This document shows, one piece after another, positions 12,864-24,598 of a stretch of DNA of 64,000 bases; the stretch's first letter is position 1; the number at the start of each line of letters is the position of its first letter. The notes below the pieces were generated by a model, which saw nothing but the letters and a program-made list of their open reading frames with translations, searched no databases and was not told the DNA's origin. The stretch covers positions 186,001 to 250,000 of the forward strand of contig NW_025407845.1 of assembly GCF_003324165.1 (NCBI RefSeq). The letters run 5' to 3'. The translations under genes were made by a program, and so were the position numbers. The DNA is from Naegleria lovaniensis (Eukaryota > Heterolobosea > Eutetramitea > Acrasida > Naegleriidae).

Positions 12864-14918
12864 TTACATGGAGAAATCTAAGAGAGAGTCTTGCTTTTGA
12901 GGAATTTCTTTAGGTATCACAGCAGTACTTGTTGCTGCAACGAACATATCAGTGTTGATAGGATTAATGAATTCCTCAGTCAACTCTTTGTGGTTGGATA
13001 TCAAAAATGCTGTTGCCTTAAATTTTGGAGTCATACCCTCCTTGTCACTACAATCGTCTTTAACGCTGCGTTGGTTTGGTATTTTAGTGGACAAAAAGAG
13101 ATGAGAAAAAACAACGGAAAGATCCTTAATGTTCTGTTCTGATGTTTGGTAGTTGTCGCTCACCAAGCACAGGAAATTGGAGATTGTGTAAAATATTTCA
13201 ATGCTTTGTTTTGGAAGTTCTTTGAAAGCTTCTCTAAGAATTTGGATCTTTTCTTGAGCGCTTTGGGAGCTGTTACAGGTGTCAATAATTTTTCTATACA
13301 ATAAAGAGGTGAAGAGTGGTTCAGGCAACGATTCTAAAAAATAACAAATCAGAGAAGCAACCGAGTATGGAGATGTGTCATGATCAGATAGTAAATCTTG
13401 TTCATCAGAAATGTGTCCATGATCAAAATTGAGCATTAGACGCAACATGAGCGTATCTCGTGTGTCGTATTCATTTGAGAACAATCTTGGAAACTCTAAA
13501 GCAGCGCTCTTTCTCAAATATGATACACAAATGTTGATCATTCTCCTTGAACGATCGTCAATATCTACGCCAAATAATGGCTTTGAGGCAGTATTATTCA
13601 TGTAGATCATGGATGCATTTGCATAGGTCGTTAACCCCATTCGTCCTCCAAGAACGACAAGTCTATTGTTGAAAATTAATGTTTTTGCATGAATCAATGT
13701 GCATTCACTTGCTCCAATACCTGCTGTTGTTAATTTAAAATTTCTAATATTGTAAATCAGAATATCATCTAAAATAGGTTCTTTAGAAAATGCATTTCTT
13801 GGTCTGTCCAATAATTCACCTCCAATGATAAATATAAAATCATCAAAAATGGCAGATGAACCCCATCGAGCTGGTATCAAATCTACAGTCTCAGGCCGTT
13901 GAGGAATCATGCCTGCAATTTGCCAAGTATTTGTGGCAATATCATACTCTAAAAACTCTTTAAATGGTATGTCTTCATTTCTTTCACTCACACCACATCC
14001 ACCAATGACATAGAACTTCTCACGTTTTTCACACAACACCATTGAGTGTCCATATCTTCCTGGTCTGGGAGGAGATTTTAATTGAGTCCATGTATTTGTC
14101 TTGTAATTGAATGCCCAAAAATCATTCAGTGGTTCAGGGATAGCCTTTTTAAATGTTTGAACAAAGGCATAGCCAAATCCTTTTGATTGTTGACCAATGG
14201 AATAATTAAAACCCTCTCCTCCATAGACATATAACACTCCTTTATATGCACAAGCACTGTGGTATCTTCTTGGTTTTGGTATAGGTGTATTTTCTGGAGT
14301 TCTAATTCTTTGAATTGTGTTTTGTGACAAATCAATATCATAAATATATGGATCATATTGAAAATTTTCGTCGCTCTTTCCTGTAATTCCATTTCCAATT
14401 TGTTTAAAGAAATTATTTAAATTCGTTCCAATACTGCTAGAGTTATAACCCACTTGACCTCCATATAATAACAAATGATCGGAATTGATTTGATTGAGAG
14501 TATGATGAGCTCTAGGTCTCTCATGAAAATCTTCCAGAACATGTGCATCATTCTCTTGTATCATTTGTAGAGTAATACTCTTCCAATCCAATTTCTCTAC
14601 ATAATACAACATGAGCGGATTATGGAATTGATTGAATCTTGTTTTTCCTCCATGTACGTAGAAACGATTGGGATCCAAATGACCTTTCAAATGAAGAGCA
14701 GAAAAGCCTTCGGAGGGGAATGGGGCAAATTCATCACGAATCATGTACATATCATCATTATGAAGAGGTTGCCATACATTGTATTGTTGTTGTTTGGCTC
14801 CATTTGAAAAATCACTCCGGTTGCTCGTTCCTGCTTCGGAATCATTCATCATCCATGCAATAGATTTTTCAAAGACATTGTTGATTCCGTCCGATACGGT
14901 GGTGAAGGGATTGTTCAT
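12864..14918 (-). CDS. kelch-repeat RhoGAP fusion protein
   Basis: One uninterrupted 684-residue frame. Residues about 60-430 hold kelch repeats, with GG-doublets and hydrophobic strands such as LYVYGGEGF, FYVIGGCG, FIFIIGGELL and LVVLGGR, forming a beta-propeller. Residues about 470-640 match a RhoGAP domain: YLRKSAALE in the position of the arginine-finger loop (FRxSG in most members), then VASLICYFLESLPEPLFT, the most conserved helix of the fold, which binds the GTPase. A RhoGAP turns off Rho-family GTPases; the propeller probably targets it. The Arg is present, so activity is possible, but the usual Gly after it is replaced. Start chosen at the only upstream ATG with an open frame. Confidence 0.85.
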   Translation of the reverse strand: MNNPFTTVSDGINNVFEKSIAWMMNDSEAGTSNRSDFSNGAKQQQYNVWQPLHNDDMYMIRDEFAPFPSEGFSALHLKGHLDPNRFYVHGGKTRFNQFHNPLMLYYVEKLDWKSITLQMIQENDAHVLEDFHERPRAHHTLNQINSDHLLLYGGQVGYNSSSIGTNLNNFFKQIGNGITGKSDENFQYDPYIYDIDLSQNTIQRIRTPENTPIPKPRRYHSACAYKGVLYVYGGEGFNYSIGQQSKGFGYAFVQTFKKAIPEPLNDFWAFNYKTNTWTQLKSPPRPGRYGHSMVLCEKREKFYVIGGCGVSERNEDIPFKEFLEYDIATNTWQIAGMIPQRPETVDLIPARWGSSAIFDDFIFIIGGELLDRPRNAFSKEPILDDILIYNIRNFKLTTAGIGASECTLIHAKTLIFNNRLVVLGGRMGLTTYANASMIYMNNTASKPLFGVDIDDRSRRMINICVSYLRKSAALEFPRLFSNEYDTRDTLMLRLMLNFDHGHISDEQDLLSDHDTSPYSVASLICYFLESLPEPLFTSLLYRKIIDTCNSSQSAQEKIQILREAFKELPKQSIEIFYTISNFLCLVSDNYQTSEQNIKDLSVVFSHLFLSTKIPNQRSVKDDCSDKEGMTPKFKATAFLISNHKELTEEFINPINTDMFVAATSTAVIPKEIPQKQDSLLDFSM

Positions 14919-15199
14919 CTCAAAGGAATGGATGCTGGAACGGAATGAGTGTTACCGAGGAGTTGATGAGTTTTCTTGACGGTTGATGATGATACTAAGG
15001 TCCGGAGTGTGTGTTTTGCCTTTTTTTTGAATGGAATCGATTTTGGCTCAGGGCTTTCATTTGATTATTGTATTATTATAATTATTGGACGAATAAGAAT
15101 CGAGCGTTGTTCGAGGGCACACTTGCCCTCTGTGACGACTTGTTCAACAAAATTTATAAATTAATTTATTCTTCAGAGAGTAACAATTTATCTTGACAA

Positions 15200-16487
15200 T
15201 TACTTCTTTTCTTGATTTTCATTATTCAATAATCTAAACATGTATTTCACATACTCATAGGTCGTCCATGTAACTGCTGCTGAGGGCGTAAAGAATACCA
15301 CTCTTGGAATAGATCCTCTGAACAAATTTCTAACAAGTCCACCTGGTTCTGAACCTAACAAGGAGAGTGCTTCTCTCACGTTCGATGCTTGTCCAACTTG
15401 AAGAAGAGTTTTCACAACATCAAAAGGATTAGAAACCAAACCACCTGCAGCACCAGCAAGACCACCAGCTGTAAAATGTTTGACATGTTTCCATTTGTCT
15501 TCATCGTGATCATGGTGATGGTCATGGTGGTCATGATCATGGTGATCATCATGTTCGAATAGCTTCTTTTTCATAAATTCATAGGTCACAAAGTGAACAC
15601 TCGTGTATGGAATATTCATCAAAACAGTGGTAGGTAAACTCACAAAGAATCCTCTTAGACCTCTTAGAGCATAAATTTCACGAGAGGCATTAATAAAATT
15701 GTAATTTTGAATATGACCTTTCAGTTGCTATGTTCACAATAAGGTTCAATATGTCATCATGAATCATAACCAATTCATAAATAATAATTCATTGGTGTCA
15801 TATGTGTCCATACAGTCATTGATGTGTCCATATATTCATTGTCACAAACATTATTGTAGTCAATTTTCATTATTTTCAATCGAAATAATTTCTTTTCACA
15901 CCACCTACCATATGTTGCTTAATCACATCTATTGGTGTTGCAATACCATCGTGACCAATCGTTGCTGCTATACCTGCAATAGCACTCACACTTGCATTGC
16001 TTGTAAAATGTTGTTCACGTCCTCCTTGAAATAATCTCTTCACTGCTTCATAAGTAGCAAAATAAAAGGCATGTGATGGTAAGGCTCCATAAAGAACCAC
16101 GGTTAAACCACTATAATAATTTTTTAAACTTCCAATAGCTCTGATGGATTGCAAAATGCCCTTATTGGAGGATTGGACGTAGGTTTTGATCGTATCAATG
16201 GGATACATCACTTCAAGTTTTTCGGAAAGATGTAAAATATTCGAATGAATTTTGATGGAGAATATCAAGTGAATTTTGGTCATGTGTTTTCACGTACGTA
16301 AAAATCAAGACATACCAGCATGCTCCACTAATCCGGCCATTGCTCCGGCTGTCATGTATTGAATTGGATTTCCTTTTAATTCTTCATCATCCTCCAATTC
16401 TTCTACGTGAGTGTAATAGGTTGACGATGATGACCGATTTAAACGAGTTGTTGGATTTAATTCCTCTTCGTCGAAATTCCGATTCAT
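15200..16487 (-). CDS. mitochondrial carrier, mitoferrin-like
   Basis: Three exons (16316-16487, 15909-16210, 15200-15727) give 333 residues of SLC25 carrier fold. Signature PxDxxK loops are visible: YPIDTIK in the first third, TPIDVIKQHM in the second, NPFDVVK in the third. HDGIATPIDVIKQ resembles the mitoferrin (SLC25A28/37, Mrs3/4) segment that carries iron-translocation residues. An unusual loop before the third repeat, about residues 212-235, is almost only His and Asp. The N-terminal 40 residues are acidic and lack a presequence, normal for carriers. The ATG could be 10 codons earlier (16517); I prefer 16487. Iron as substrate is an inference. Confidence 0.75.
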
Positions 16488-16688
16488 ATTGAATTTGTAA
16501 GCTAGTTGTATTTGCAATGATTGTGTGGATTTTCACAACAAAATTCTTTGTGTGATGGTGGGAAAGAACAACAAATTTGAGCTTTTTTTCGAAAGAAATT
16601 TCTGTTTCCCAAACGGAGTGCTGTGAATCTTGAAAAGATTCTTCACGCACAATAAGGATATCCATGAGGATGATGTCTCTCAGGACCA

Positions 16689-19558
16689 TCATTGTCCCTC
16701 TTCTGAGAGTTGGTGTTGAATCACTTGCTCAATGAATGGAATTGCTTTAGATTTGGATTCCTTGTCTTTTTGTTTCATTTCCTCTAGGCACTTAGAAAGA
16801 ACATTTAGAACTGCCTTGTCATTCTTTTGATTCATTTCGAGCCACCATTTGCTATATTCTCGTAATGAAATGTTCATGTGTTCATGAGGAGGAACTATCC
16901 ACTCAGAATTCTCCACTTTGGTGAAAAGTAAATGGATCATCAGAACAATGTATGACAAATTATTGGTTGCCAAATGCTTTTCTACAGATTGATAATCGCT
17001 TTGGAAGAGAGTTTTAAGGAATGCTCTGAAAAGTAAATGCCCATTCGTTTGATAGTTTGTATCGTCAGCAAAAAAGTCTCCAATCATCAATTGTAACTGT
17101 TTGGCATCATTCAACACGGACAAGAAATGACCTTCTCGTTCTTCCAATGGATAGGCGACTGATAAAGTAATCACTTTTAAGGTAAGCTCCACAGTTATAT
17201 ACAAGTATAGTTGTTCAATTAAAGGCAGGAAAATATTTTGCTGTGGTTGTTGCGTGTCATAAATGGATAAGTAAACTCTCTTAGCACATTTGACACAGAA
17301 AAAGAACTGCTTTACAAACAGTGAATTGGAGTTATACTCTCCACCCATTTCAAGATGGCTCATTTCCAATTGCTGTTGTTTTTGATATTGCTCTCCTTCA
17401 GATAAATGCATATTCAGTAATACAGTCAATAGTTGTTTTTTGATAATGTCGAACACTGGTTGCAAAATTTGCTTTCCAATTTCATCTAATTTCTTTAGCG
17501 ATGGCTCCAAATACAGGTCTAACTGTGCAAATCCATTAACATTAGAAAAAGTCTTGATAACCTTTCTTGTGGAAGATAAAAGCAAATAAATGGATGTGAA
17601 GAGATTTGCATTAAACATCTGTGCGGGTGATGGTGTCTTGGCGATGGTGTTGAGAGAAGTTCCCTCCAGAACAGAAAGAAGATCAATATCTTTTGCGGAT
17701 GTATCGGTTATCATCATCTCTTCAGATTTGTTTGAAAATAATCGCAGAGCCTTTCCAACGTTCTTGCCAACATCTATAAAAAGTTTTACATCTGTTTTAA
17801 CATTACTCAATTCTTGTTGAATTACCGAGGTCAAGTTTCTAATGTCAGAAGAGGATAGTCCCTTAAAAGTGCCAGAATCAGTTTTTGGCTTTGGGAGGAC
17901 AACTTTAGAAAAAACTTGCTTGGTTCTATCTAAAAGTCTATTTAAACATTGACTTAAATAGTGAGTTTCCAGAGAATCCAACACTGATGTCATCCATATC
18001 TGAGGTCGTAATTCTTGTTGTGTGAGTATTGGTAAATAGTTTGAGATCGAGTTCGAAAACTCCTTCATCATTGATTTGAATTGAGGATACTCATTGAGTA
18101 AAATATCCTTAATTATTTGATTGTTGCTGTTGAGCGTTCTTTTAATTGTCTCCTCAAATGCTTCTGCTATTGACTTCCAAAAACTTTCCAAGAAATTATC
18201 ATTTCCACATTCTCTGAGTATTGATGAAAATTCTATTTGGGTCAAGGTATCTCTTTTCTTCTTTACAACCATATCCAAGTGGTGTACTTGTGCAAAATTG
18301 GTCTCTAAATCAAACAACATGGATTTAAGCTGAACTAAATATTGGGTTTTAAATCCCTCGTTTGTTTTTGTGATCTTTTGGTTCAGGGTTGATTTTATGC
18401 CTGAAACTGCTGTATGTAATTGGTGTTCTACTATCTCAGACACTGTCTCTGATAAAATTCCAAAATTAAAGAAAACCTGCAACCCAGTTGCAACAAATGA
18501 TTGTTGCTTGTTTTTCATTCCTTCCTTGATGGATTTCATGGCTTCATTTTTCACTTCTATTGAGACTTCTTTCACATAGGGTACTTCCTTCTCTACAAGT
18601 GTAATCTTCTCCAATTCTTTAGATTTGATGATTTGTTCTTATTTTACATGGTGTTGTTTTAATTTGTTCTGTTGTCATGCTTTATATTGTACTCACCTAA
18701 ATCATAAATATACTGAGAGACATTGAACAAATTTGTCTGTTCAGAGCTGTAACCGTTGTAACTCTTTCTCAGCTTGGACACCAGAGACAAGAAAGTGTAC
18801 ACTTTCCGAAGAAGTTCAATGGTTTCAAATATATTATATAATTGCTTATATCGTGTGTTTAAATTAGTGTAGCTGGAGCCCAAGCTTGATTGGAGCCTAT
18901 AATGCAATTAACAGTATCGTAAAATTATTGAAAAGACTGATCCCGATAATTGATAAAACACCTACTTGGATACAGAATGTTGCAACGTTTCCACATTTTT
19001 CTTCACTTGAATCAAGTCATCTTCAAGCTTTTGTACTTCAAAAATGCTCTTGTAAAATCCCTTTCCGGATATTGTATTTTGATACTGATAAACGAGAGAC
19101 ATGTCTGTTTCCTCAGTGTTCTTTAATTCATCTCCAAATGTTTTTGACAAGAAATTCTTAAATTCTAATTCGTCATCTTCGAGTTGAGAGCTTTGTTTTT
19201 CAAAAATGTTGAAAATTTGATTATCAATCACAGATATACCTTCTTGAAGTTTTGAAATCTCGGAATCAAGCAAACCATGTGATTTTACGCTTGTTTGATC
19301 ATCCTCTTCTTTCAATTTGTTTTTCAAATAATTGGAAACATCAAATGACAAAGCCTCCGATGATCCTTGATTCTCCACAAACAATTTTAAGTATGGATCC
19401 TCTTTGAAATACTTTTGAATTTGATTCATCTCCTCTGAAGAAGGTATATTTTTCACCTGTGATGATGATTGTTGTTTTAACAAGTGCGTCTTTGATGCTT
19501 GACCGTTGATAGACGATCCCGATGATGGATGACCGCTTCCGTGTGATGATGGTATCAT
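16689..19558 (-). CDS. COG5: Conserved oligomeric Golgi complex subunit 5
   Basis: Three exons (18966-19558, 18697-18896, 16689-18616) give 906 residues. The N-terminal third carries the COG5 pattern: a region with YLKLFV and FDVSNYLKNKL, then a long coiled coil around EISKLQEGISVIDNQI, then a helical segment near RKVYTFLSLVSKLRKSY. The rest is helical and about as long as in other COG5 proteins. COG is the tether for retrograde vesicles inside the Golgi, which in Naegleria is dispersed and not stacked. Start taken at the ATG after AAAAAAA (19558); the frame is open for 14 codons upstream without an ATG. The call rests on pattern and length, so another COG or exocyst-type subunit is a weaker alternative. 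Confidence 0.7.
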
Positions 19559-19681
19559 TTTTTTAATTTGACCTTTGTGCTGCCCCAACAAATCTTCCAC
19601 TTGATATTTGTACTACGGAATGATTATATATTTTTTATTGGGGTTCAAACACTTCTTGCGGAACTCATATCTTGAAAAGCT

Positions 19682-21132
19682 TTAATGTTTTCTATTCTTA
19701 AAGAACTTGACATGCTTATCCATAGAGTTCACCACTGGTTCGTTCAACATTTGATCTGCCTCTTGTTCCTTAATAGCTCCATGTTCTTTCATTTTCATAA
19801 TTCTCTTTTTATCCCATTCCATTTCCTCTCTCCATTGTTCTTCATGATTATAAATAATATCCTTATCACCTCCATAACTCTTATCTAATTGAGAAACATC
19901 AATAAAAGGTTCCATAAAAGCTCTCAGCTCTGCATGTTTAGTTCCTTTACAAAATTGTATTTTCTGTTTAGTCACAGGAGGAATGAATGGAGAAATAATT
20001 TTGTAAAACCAATGAAAAACTTTGGGAGCATGAACCATCAAGCAAAGACCCAATCGTTCAGGGAAATGAGAACCTAAAATTTCTACTGCTTGTTTACATA
20101 CACTCAAGGGAGGTGCTGATTTTGTTGTGTAATCTCTGAAATCACAAATCCATGTGATTTGTTGACATTCTTGTCCATTCGTAGATGATACTCGATAGGT
20201 GGCAGCTATGAGAGTATATACAAGGAGATATAAACCAACGACTGGATCCTTAGTAAGATCACGACCAGCATGGAGATAGATAATTGGTCGATTGGCCTTA
20301 TCAAAACCACGAATATAAATTTTAGCAGCACTTGCTTCGAACCACAATTGTTTGGCTGTCAATTGATAAGGTTTATAGGAAGATTCAATCCATGTGAGAG
20401 AAGATTTGAGTAATTTGAAGGAATTATTGAGGTCCCAATCTCTTGCTGTTTGGTTTGATTCAATTGTGAATTCATGTAAAATCGTTGCAAGGTTAAAATG
20501 TTGTGTGTAATCAACAACAATTCAGGGGCGGCAATTACGGGGTGACCATTTTCATGTCCATGCACGAAAAAGGAAAAAAGGAATCACGTTAGAAGAAGCA
20601 TCCAATTTGTGAAAGGTGCATTGCGTCGATTCATCAAGGAAGCAGCATTTACGCCACAGCAGAGATATGTGTGTGTTCACACCACCACCATCATCATTCC
20701 GAGTTGTCGCAATGAATGTTCATTGTAGAGAACATTATGATTATTCGAGTGACGTCACGTGAAAGTATCAATCACATTACCCATTACACATTACACAAAC
20801 CTACCTTTCAAATATCGAATCAATGTTTTTGGTTCATCATGAAAACAATAATAAATTTGTAAATTGGTCATTTTTGAACGTTCTCCATTCACCATTTCTT
20901 TGAATTTCTCTAAAATTCCTTGCTGAGCATCTGTCAAGTGATACGAATGAGCTTGTAATTGATTGAGAGCACTCACGGAGAGTGAAGTTGCAAATTCTTC
21001 TCTCACTGCTTCTTCGACATCAATGTTTTCATCTTCGGCATGAGCTTGTAACTCTAATTCAAGAGCAGCTGTGGAAGCGGAAGTATTCATGGTACTTGTC
21101 GAGGATTGTTGTTCACTTTCAATGGAAGACAT
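19682..21132 (-). CDS. Sec14-like CRAL-TRIO lipid-binding protein
   Basis: Two exons (20805-21132, 19682-20445) give 363 residues. At the junction the spliced frame reads RYLKARDWDLNNSFKLLK, the CRAL-TRIO N-terminal helix pattern (FLRARKFDV type). The CRAL-TRIO lipid-binding domain follows, with RPIIYLHAGR, ITWICDFRDY and the SHFPERLGLCLMVHAPKVFHWFYKIISPFI gate-helix region, then a Lys/Glu-rich tail with a coiled coil. The first 90 residues are acidic and Ser-rich. Sec14-type proteins move or present phosphatidylinositol and other lipids between membranes. No GOLD or Rho-GEF domain is attached, so the substrate cannot be named. Confidence 0.85.
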
Positions 21133-21701
21133 GATGTTGGTTGGTTGATTGATTGGTTGGATGAGAATTGACGTGTGCGTTGTTGTTATTGATGTTATTA
21201 TACTAGCACGTGTACCAAAGAGAAGTGTGTGTGGATTGTTTTTCTTGTTTCGGTTTTTTAAAAAGTGTTACGAAGTCCTCTCACTCGGGTTTGAACGCAC
21301 TCGAATGGTCGCAATAATAGTGTCTCTAATTCGTGCGTCGCCAATTCCTCCAAATTGATTCTTATTGAGTCACGCTGAAGAGTTTGAGTATGAGAAGATG
21401 TGAGTGATGACTGGCCGCCGCATCACCTATGAACGAAGGAATTGACTTGTATGTGATTGTTTCCATAACGGATGATCACATAATCAGATATTGAAACTCT
21501 TCTTCTTCTTGCTTCTAATTCCACTACCAACAGAAAATTTCAAAGTTTCCAACTCTGAGCTGGTGATTCATGAACTTTCATGAGCTTGTTCTTGCTGTTA
21601 CATGATTTAAAGCAAGGTTGACACCTGCAACAATGATTCGTTACAATTTGTTGATATCAACATTTGTAAAATTAAGCGAACTTTTAAAATACGCGAAAAA
21701 A
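21133..21701. other. divergent intergenic region, probable two-way promoter
   Basis: Positions 21133-21701 separate two start codons pointing away from each other. I see only short AT-rich runs and no repeat, RNA gene or convincing ORF. An open stretch leading into 21702 has no ATG in the preferred A-rich context. Confidence 0.4.
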
Positions 21702-23156
21702 ATGAAATCCAATCGTGCGTTAACCGTTGTTGCGGTTATTGTGGTCTGCTTGCTGTCTTTGACCACAAGCCTTGTGTTATCTGCAAGAACCAAATCGCTC
21801 AGTAGAAATACATCCAAAGTTTGTTTGCGTTACACTTCTTCGGATACCATTGCTTCGTTGGGAGGAACTTTTTTAGGATTTACAATTCGACCATTGCCAA
21901 AGATTTGTCCGGGACCTACTGGAACATGTGATCTTTATATTACTCCAGTGAGTTGTTTGGGTAGGTTGTCGAGTGTGAGTTGTTGTTGTGAGGTCATGAT
22001 TATATTTTAAATTTTGATGATGACATTTGCCATTCTTGCATTAAATAATAATATTAACTGAACCACACGAACAATATAGGTTGGAATGGTCCTTTGGGTG
22101 GCTATGGGTATGTAGTAATATACTGACTTTGAAACATGCATCATGTGATCCTATCAAAACACATTCACAGACCATTGGCAAGTTTAGGTCCATTGAGCCA
22201 TGAAATTCCATCTCCAAACAATTCATGGGAAATTCTTCGTAAATTTGTGCAACAGTTATTGGGATCTGACAATTCAGATGCTATTCGTTTCTTTATGATT
22301 AATAATGTTCAAAATCCACTTTCTGCTGCAGGTCCTCTTGGAGATTCTTATTTCACAGTCATGCCAACGATTAATGATTTTACCAAACACATGCAAGGTA
22401 TGTGAAATTTCATACAACAATATATGAATTTTGAAAATATATACCGACATGTATTGTGTTGAACTGCAAATGTGAAAATAACCTCCCATGAAACTTGGAA
22501 TTTCTAAAGGTTTGGGAGTGTGGAGTATTCTTGGTCCAATTGGTCCATTGGGTGCTTTGGGTCCATTAGGTCCATTAGGTCCAATGGGAATTCACAACTA
22601 TCAGAGAAATTCTGATGGAGATTATATTGATGCTAATGGAAAAATTCAAACCACTTTAAATGTTAAATGGGATGAAAAAACAAGTATTCAATGGCCATTA
22701 TTTGAAGATTATACACGAGATAGAGCCATTCAACTTGGTAAACAAGGAAAATTAGATTCTAGCTTTATGGTTTCTGCTGTTGGATCATTGACTCCTGATG
22801 TCTATACCATTACTGTTACTGAACCTCAATATGTGACTGTTTTGACAGCTCCATCCATCTATGCCAAGAACTTTTTAATGACTGTGAAAGAAAAGAAGTC
22901 AAAGCAAATCATTGCTAAAACTGGTAGTTCTGTATATTTTACACCTTGGCTTCAATTCTTTGTAGAACCATCGAGTTTGGCAAATGGTCCATTGCAATTT
23001 GAAATTAGTGTTGCTGTTGATCCATTGGATTGTGGATTGGCATCTGTTTTTGAATGTTTTATGGAATATTATTTGTATGTGGTTGGAAGTACCAAACAAA
23101 TGTTGAGAAAACCATCCATTGCATATAGTGGACCATACATCAACAAGTCATGTTAA
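21702..23156 (+). CDS. secreted protein with GPLG repeats, four exons
   Basis: Exons 21702-21960, 22080-22107, 22171-22397 and 22510-23156 sum to 386 residues. The N-terminus is a signal peptide or anchor: a short basic start (MKSNR), then about 18 hydrophobic residues ending near VLSA. The middle carries short collagen-like or loop repeats based on G-P-L-G (NGPLGGYGPLASLGPLS, and later GPLGALGPLGPLGPMG). These straddle exons 2-4, so the 28-nt exon 2 encodes part of the repeat. The C-terminal 170 residues look like a beta-rich domain with Cys near the end (CGLASVFEC). Family not recognised; probably exported or surface-bound. No strict Gly-X-Y collagen array is present. Confidence 0.75.
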
Positions 23157-23248
23157 ACAATAAACCGTGTTTTCACATGAACACGATTGATGGACAAGAC
23201 TTCCCAAATTTTTTGTTGTCAACGAACGATGAAATTGAGTGTTGGAAG

Positions 23249-24490
23249 TTATTCCAACACCAGTACCAATTTATTTCCTAAATCACATACCAGTAACTCC
23301 CCACTGAGCTCGTTCAATACCATTCCATGTATCCATTCAAAAGGCCCCAAAAGAACATCTCCATGTTCACTCAACATTTTAAAGTTGTCGCTTGACTTTT
23401 CACAATTCCCTTGCAGATTGAAAATTCGAATTTGCGTGTTACCAAATATAACGCATTTCATTAATGGATCATACACAATACATGTTGAGTGAAAATAATA
23501 ACGAGTTGGAAAGGCATCAAAGCTCATGATCTTTTTCCATTCAACGTCATGTTCTTCAAAACTTTTTGAACCATTTTTCGATTGGGTCATCACCATTTCA
23601 AATCTTTCAATCTTCTTGTCACTAAGGACCAACATTGATAAGGGTGAATCGCTTTGAATTTCGTTCAAGTAATTACTCTGTGTAAAAGTCACTGATAATG
23701 GAAATTTAACAGAAATACTTTGAATGATTTGTCCAGAAGTTGAGTTCAAAATGTGAATATTGTCTCTATTGGTATCACATACATAGATATAATTGTAAGT
23801 AGCAGCAACATTAGAATTCTTTAAAACATCCTTCTTTAAGAGTGCAATCCCTCCAAGATTTGAAGTGCTTGATGCTTTCCATAAGAAGGACTGTTTTGTA
23901 TTCGTGCTTTTCGTTCTTTTCTTTCTTGACTCAACCTGTTCATAATTCCTTGCACTTGATAATAATGTGGTTAAATCATATTTATAAACACCTTTTTGAC
24001 CATTCTTGATACTTGACACAATTAAATGACAAAATGTAGAACAGTTCTTGTCATCATTCACTTCTTCCTCAATACACATAACACTTGGTTGTTTCATTTG
24101 TAACATGAGAGAATTAATACATGTCAAGTGCATTTTTGAATGTAAATGAAAGATCTGAATACAATCGTTGAAAGTGTCGCTGATCAATATTAATCCGAGA
24201 GAATATGAAATTTTTACATCTTGAGGAGATTTCAAATTTATAAAACCTTCTTGATCATCTTGTTCTTCTTCTTCATCGGAATAATTTCCAAAGATATGAG
24301 TGACTTTAAAAAACATCGAAAAGGGTTTTGTTTTTCCTCGAACATGCATCATTTTGGATTTCAACAATGAATTCACTTCAGTGAGTGGTTGTGCATAAAT
24401 TATAAAATTAGAGTCGAGATCAATGATGACTTGATTTGTGTGAGAAGAATGGCACAAGCATTCAGCATTCTCGGATGATGAGAAAATCAT
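23249..24490 (-). CDS. beta-propeller-like protein (NHL-type), unknown role
   Basis: A single 413-residue frame starting at an ATG (24488-24490). Recurrent strands such as YSLGLILISDTFNDCIQIFHL and YIYVCDTNRDNIHILNSTSG resemble NHL-repeat blades, where a V(A)DTxNxRIxxF pattern repeats. At least three such units are visible, separated by low-complexity acidic and Ser/Lys-rich inserts. There is no RING, B-box or membrane segment, so this is not a TRIM-NHL protein. It probably serves as a scaffold or binding propeller. Its 3' end faces that of the secreted GPLG gene, 92 bp away. Confidence 0.55.
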   Translation of the reverse strand: MIFSSSENAECLCHSSHTNQVIIDLDSNFIIYAQPLTEVNSLLKSKMMHVRGKTKPFSMFFKVTHIFGNYSDEEEEQDDQEGFINLKSPQDVKISYSLGLILISDTFNDCIQIFHLHSKMHLTCINSLMLQMKQPSVMCIEEEVNDDKNCSTFCHLIVSSIKNGQKGVYKYDLTTLLSSARNYEQVESRKKRTKSTNTKQSFLWKASSTSNLGGIALLKKDVLKNSNVAATYNYIYVCDTNRDNIHILNSTSGQIIQSISVKFPLSVTFTQSNYLNEIQSDSPLSMLVLSDKKIERFEMVMTQSKNGSKSFEEHDVEWKKIMSFDAFPTRYYFHSTCIVYDPLMKCVIFGNTQIRIFNLQGNCEKSSDNFKMLSEHGDVLLGPFEWIHGMVLNELSGELLVCDLGNKLVLVLE

Positions 24491-24598
24491 GGTGTTATTT
24501 TTTTAACCAAGATCTCTAGTCCAAAAACTTACAACAGCAACACATGAATTTCAAACAATGGAGAAGTTCGACTGTCTTTTACATTGGTTCACAGCACA

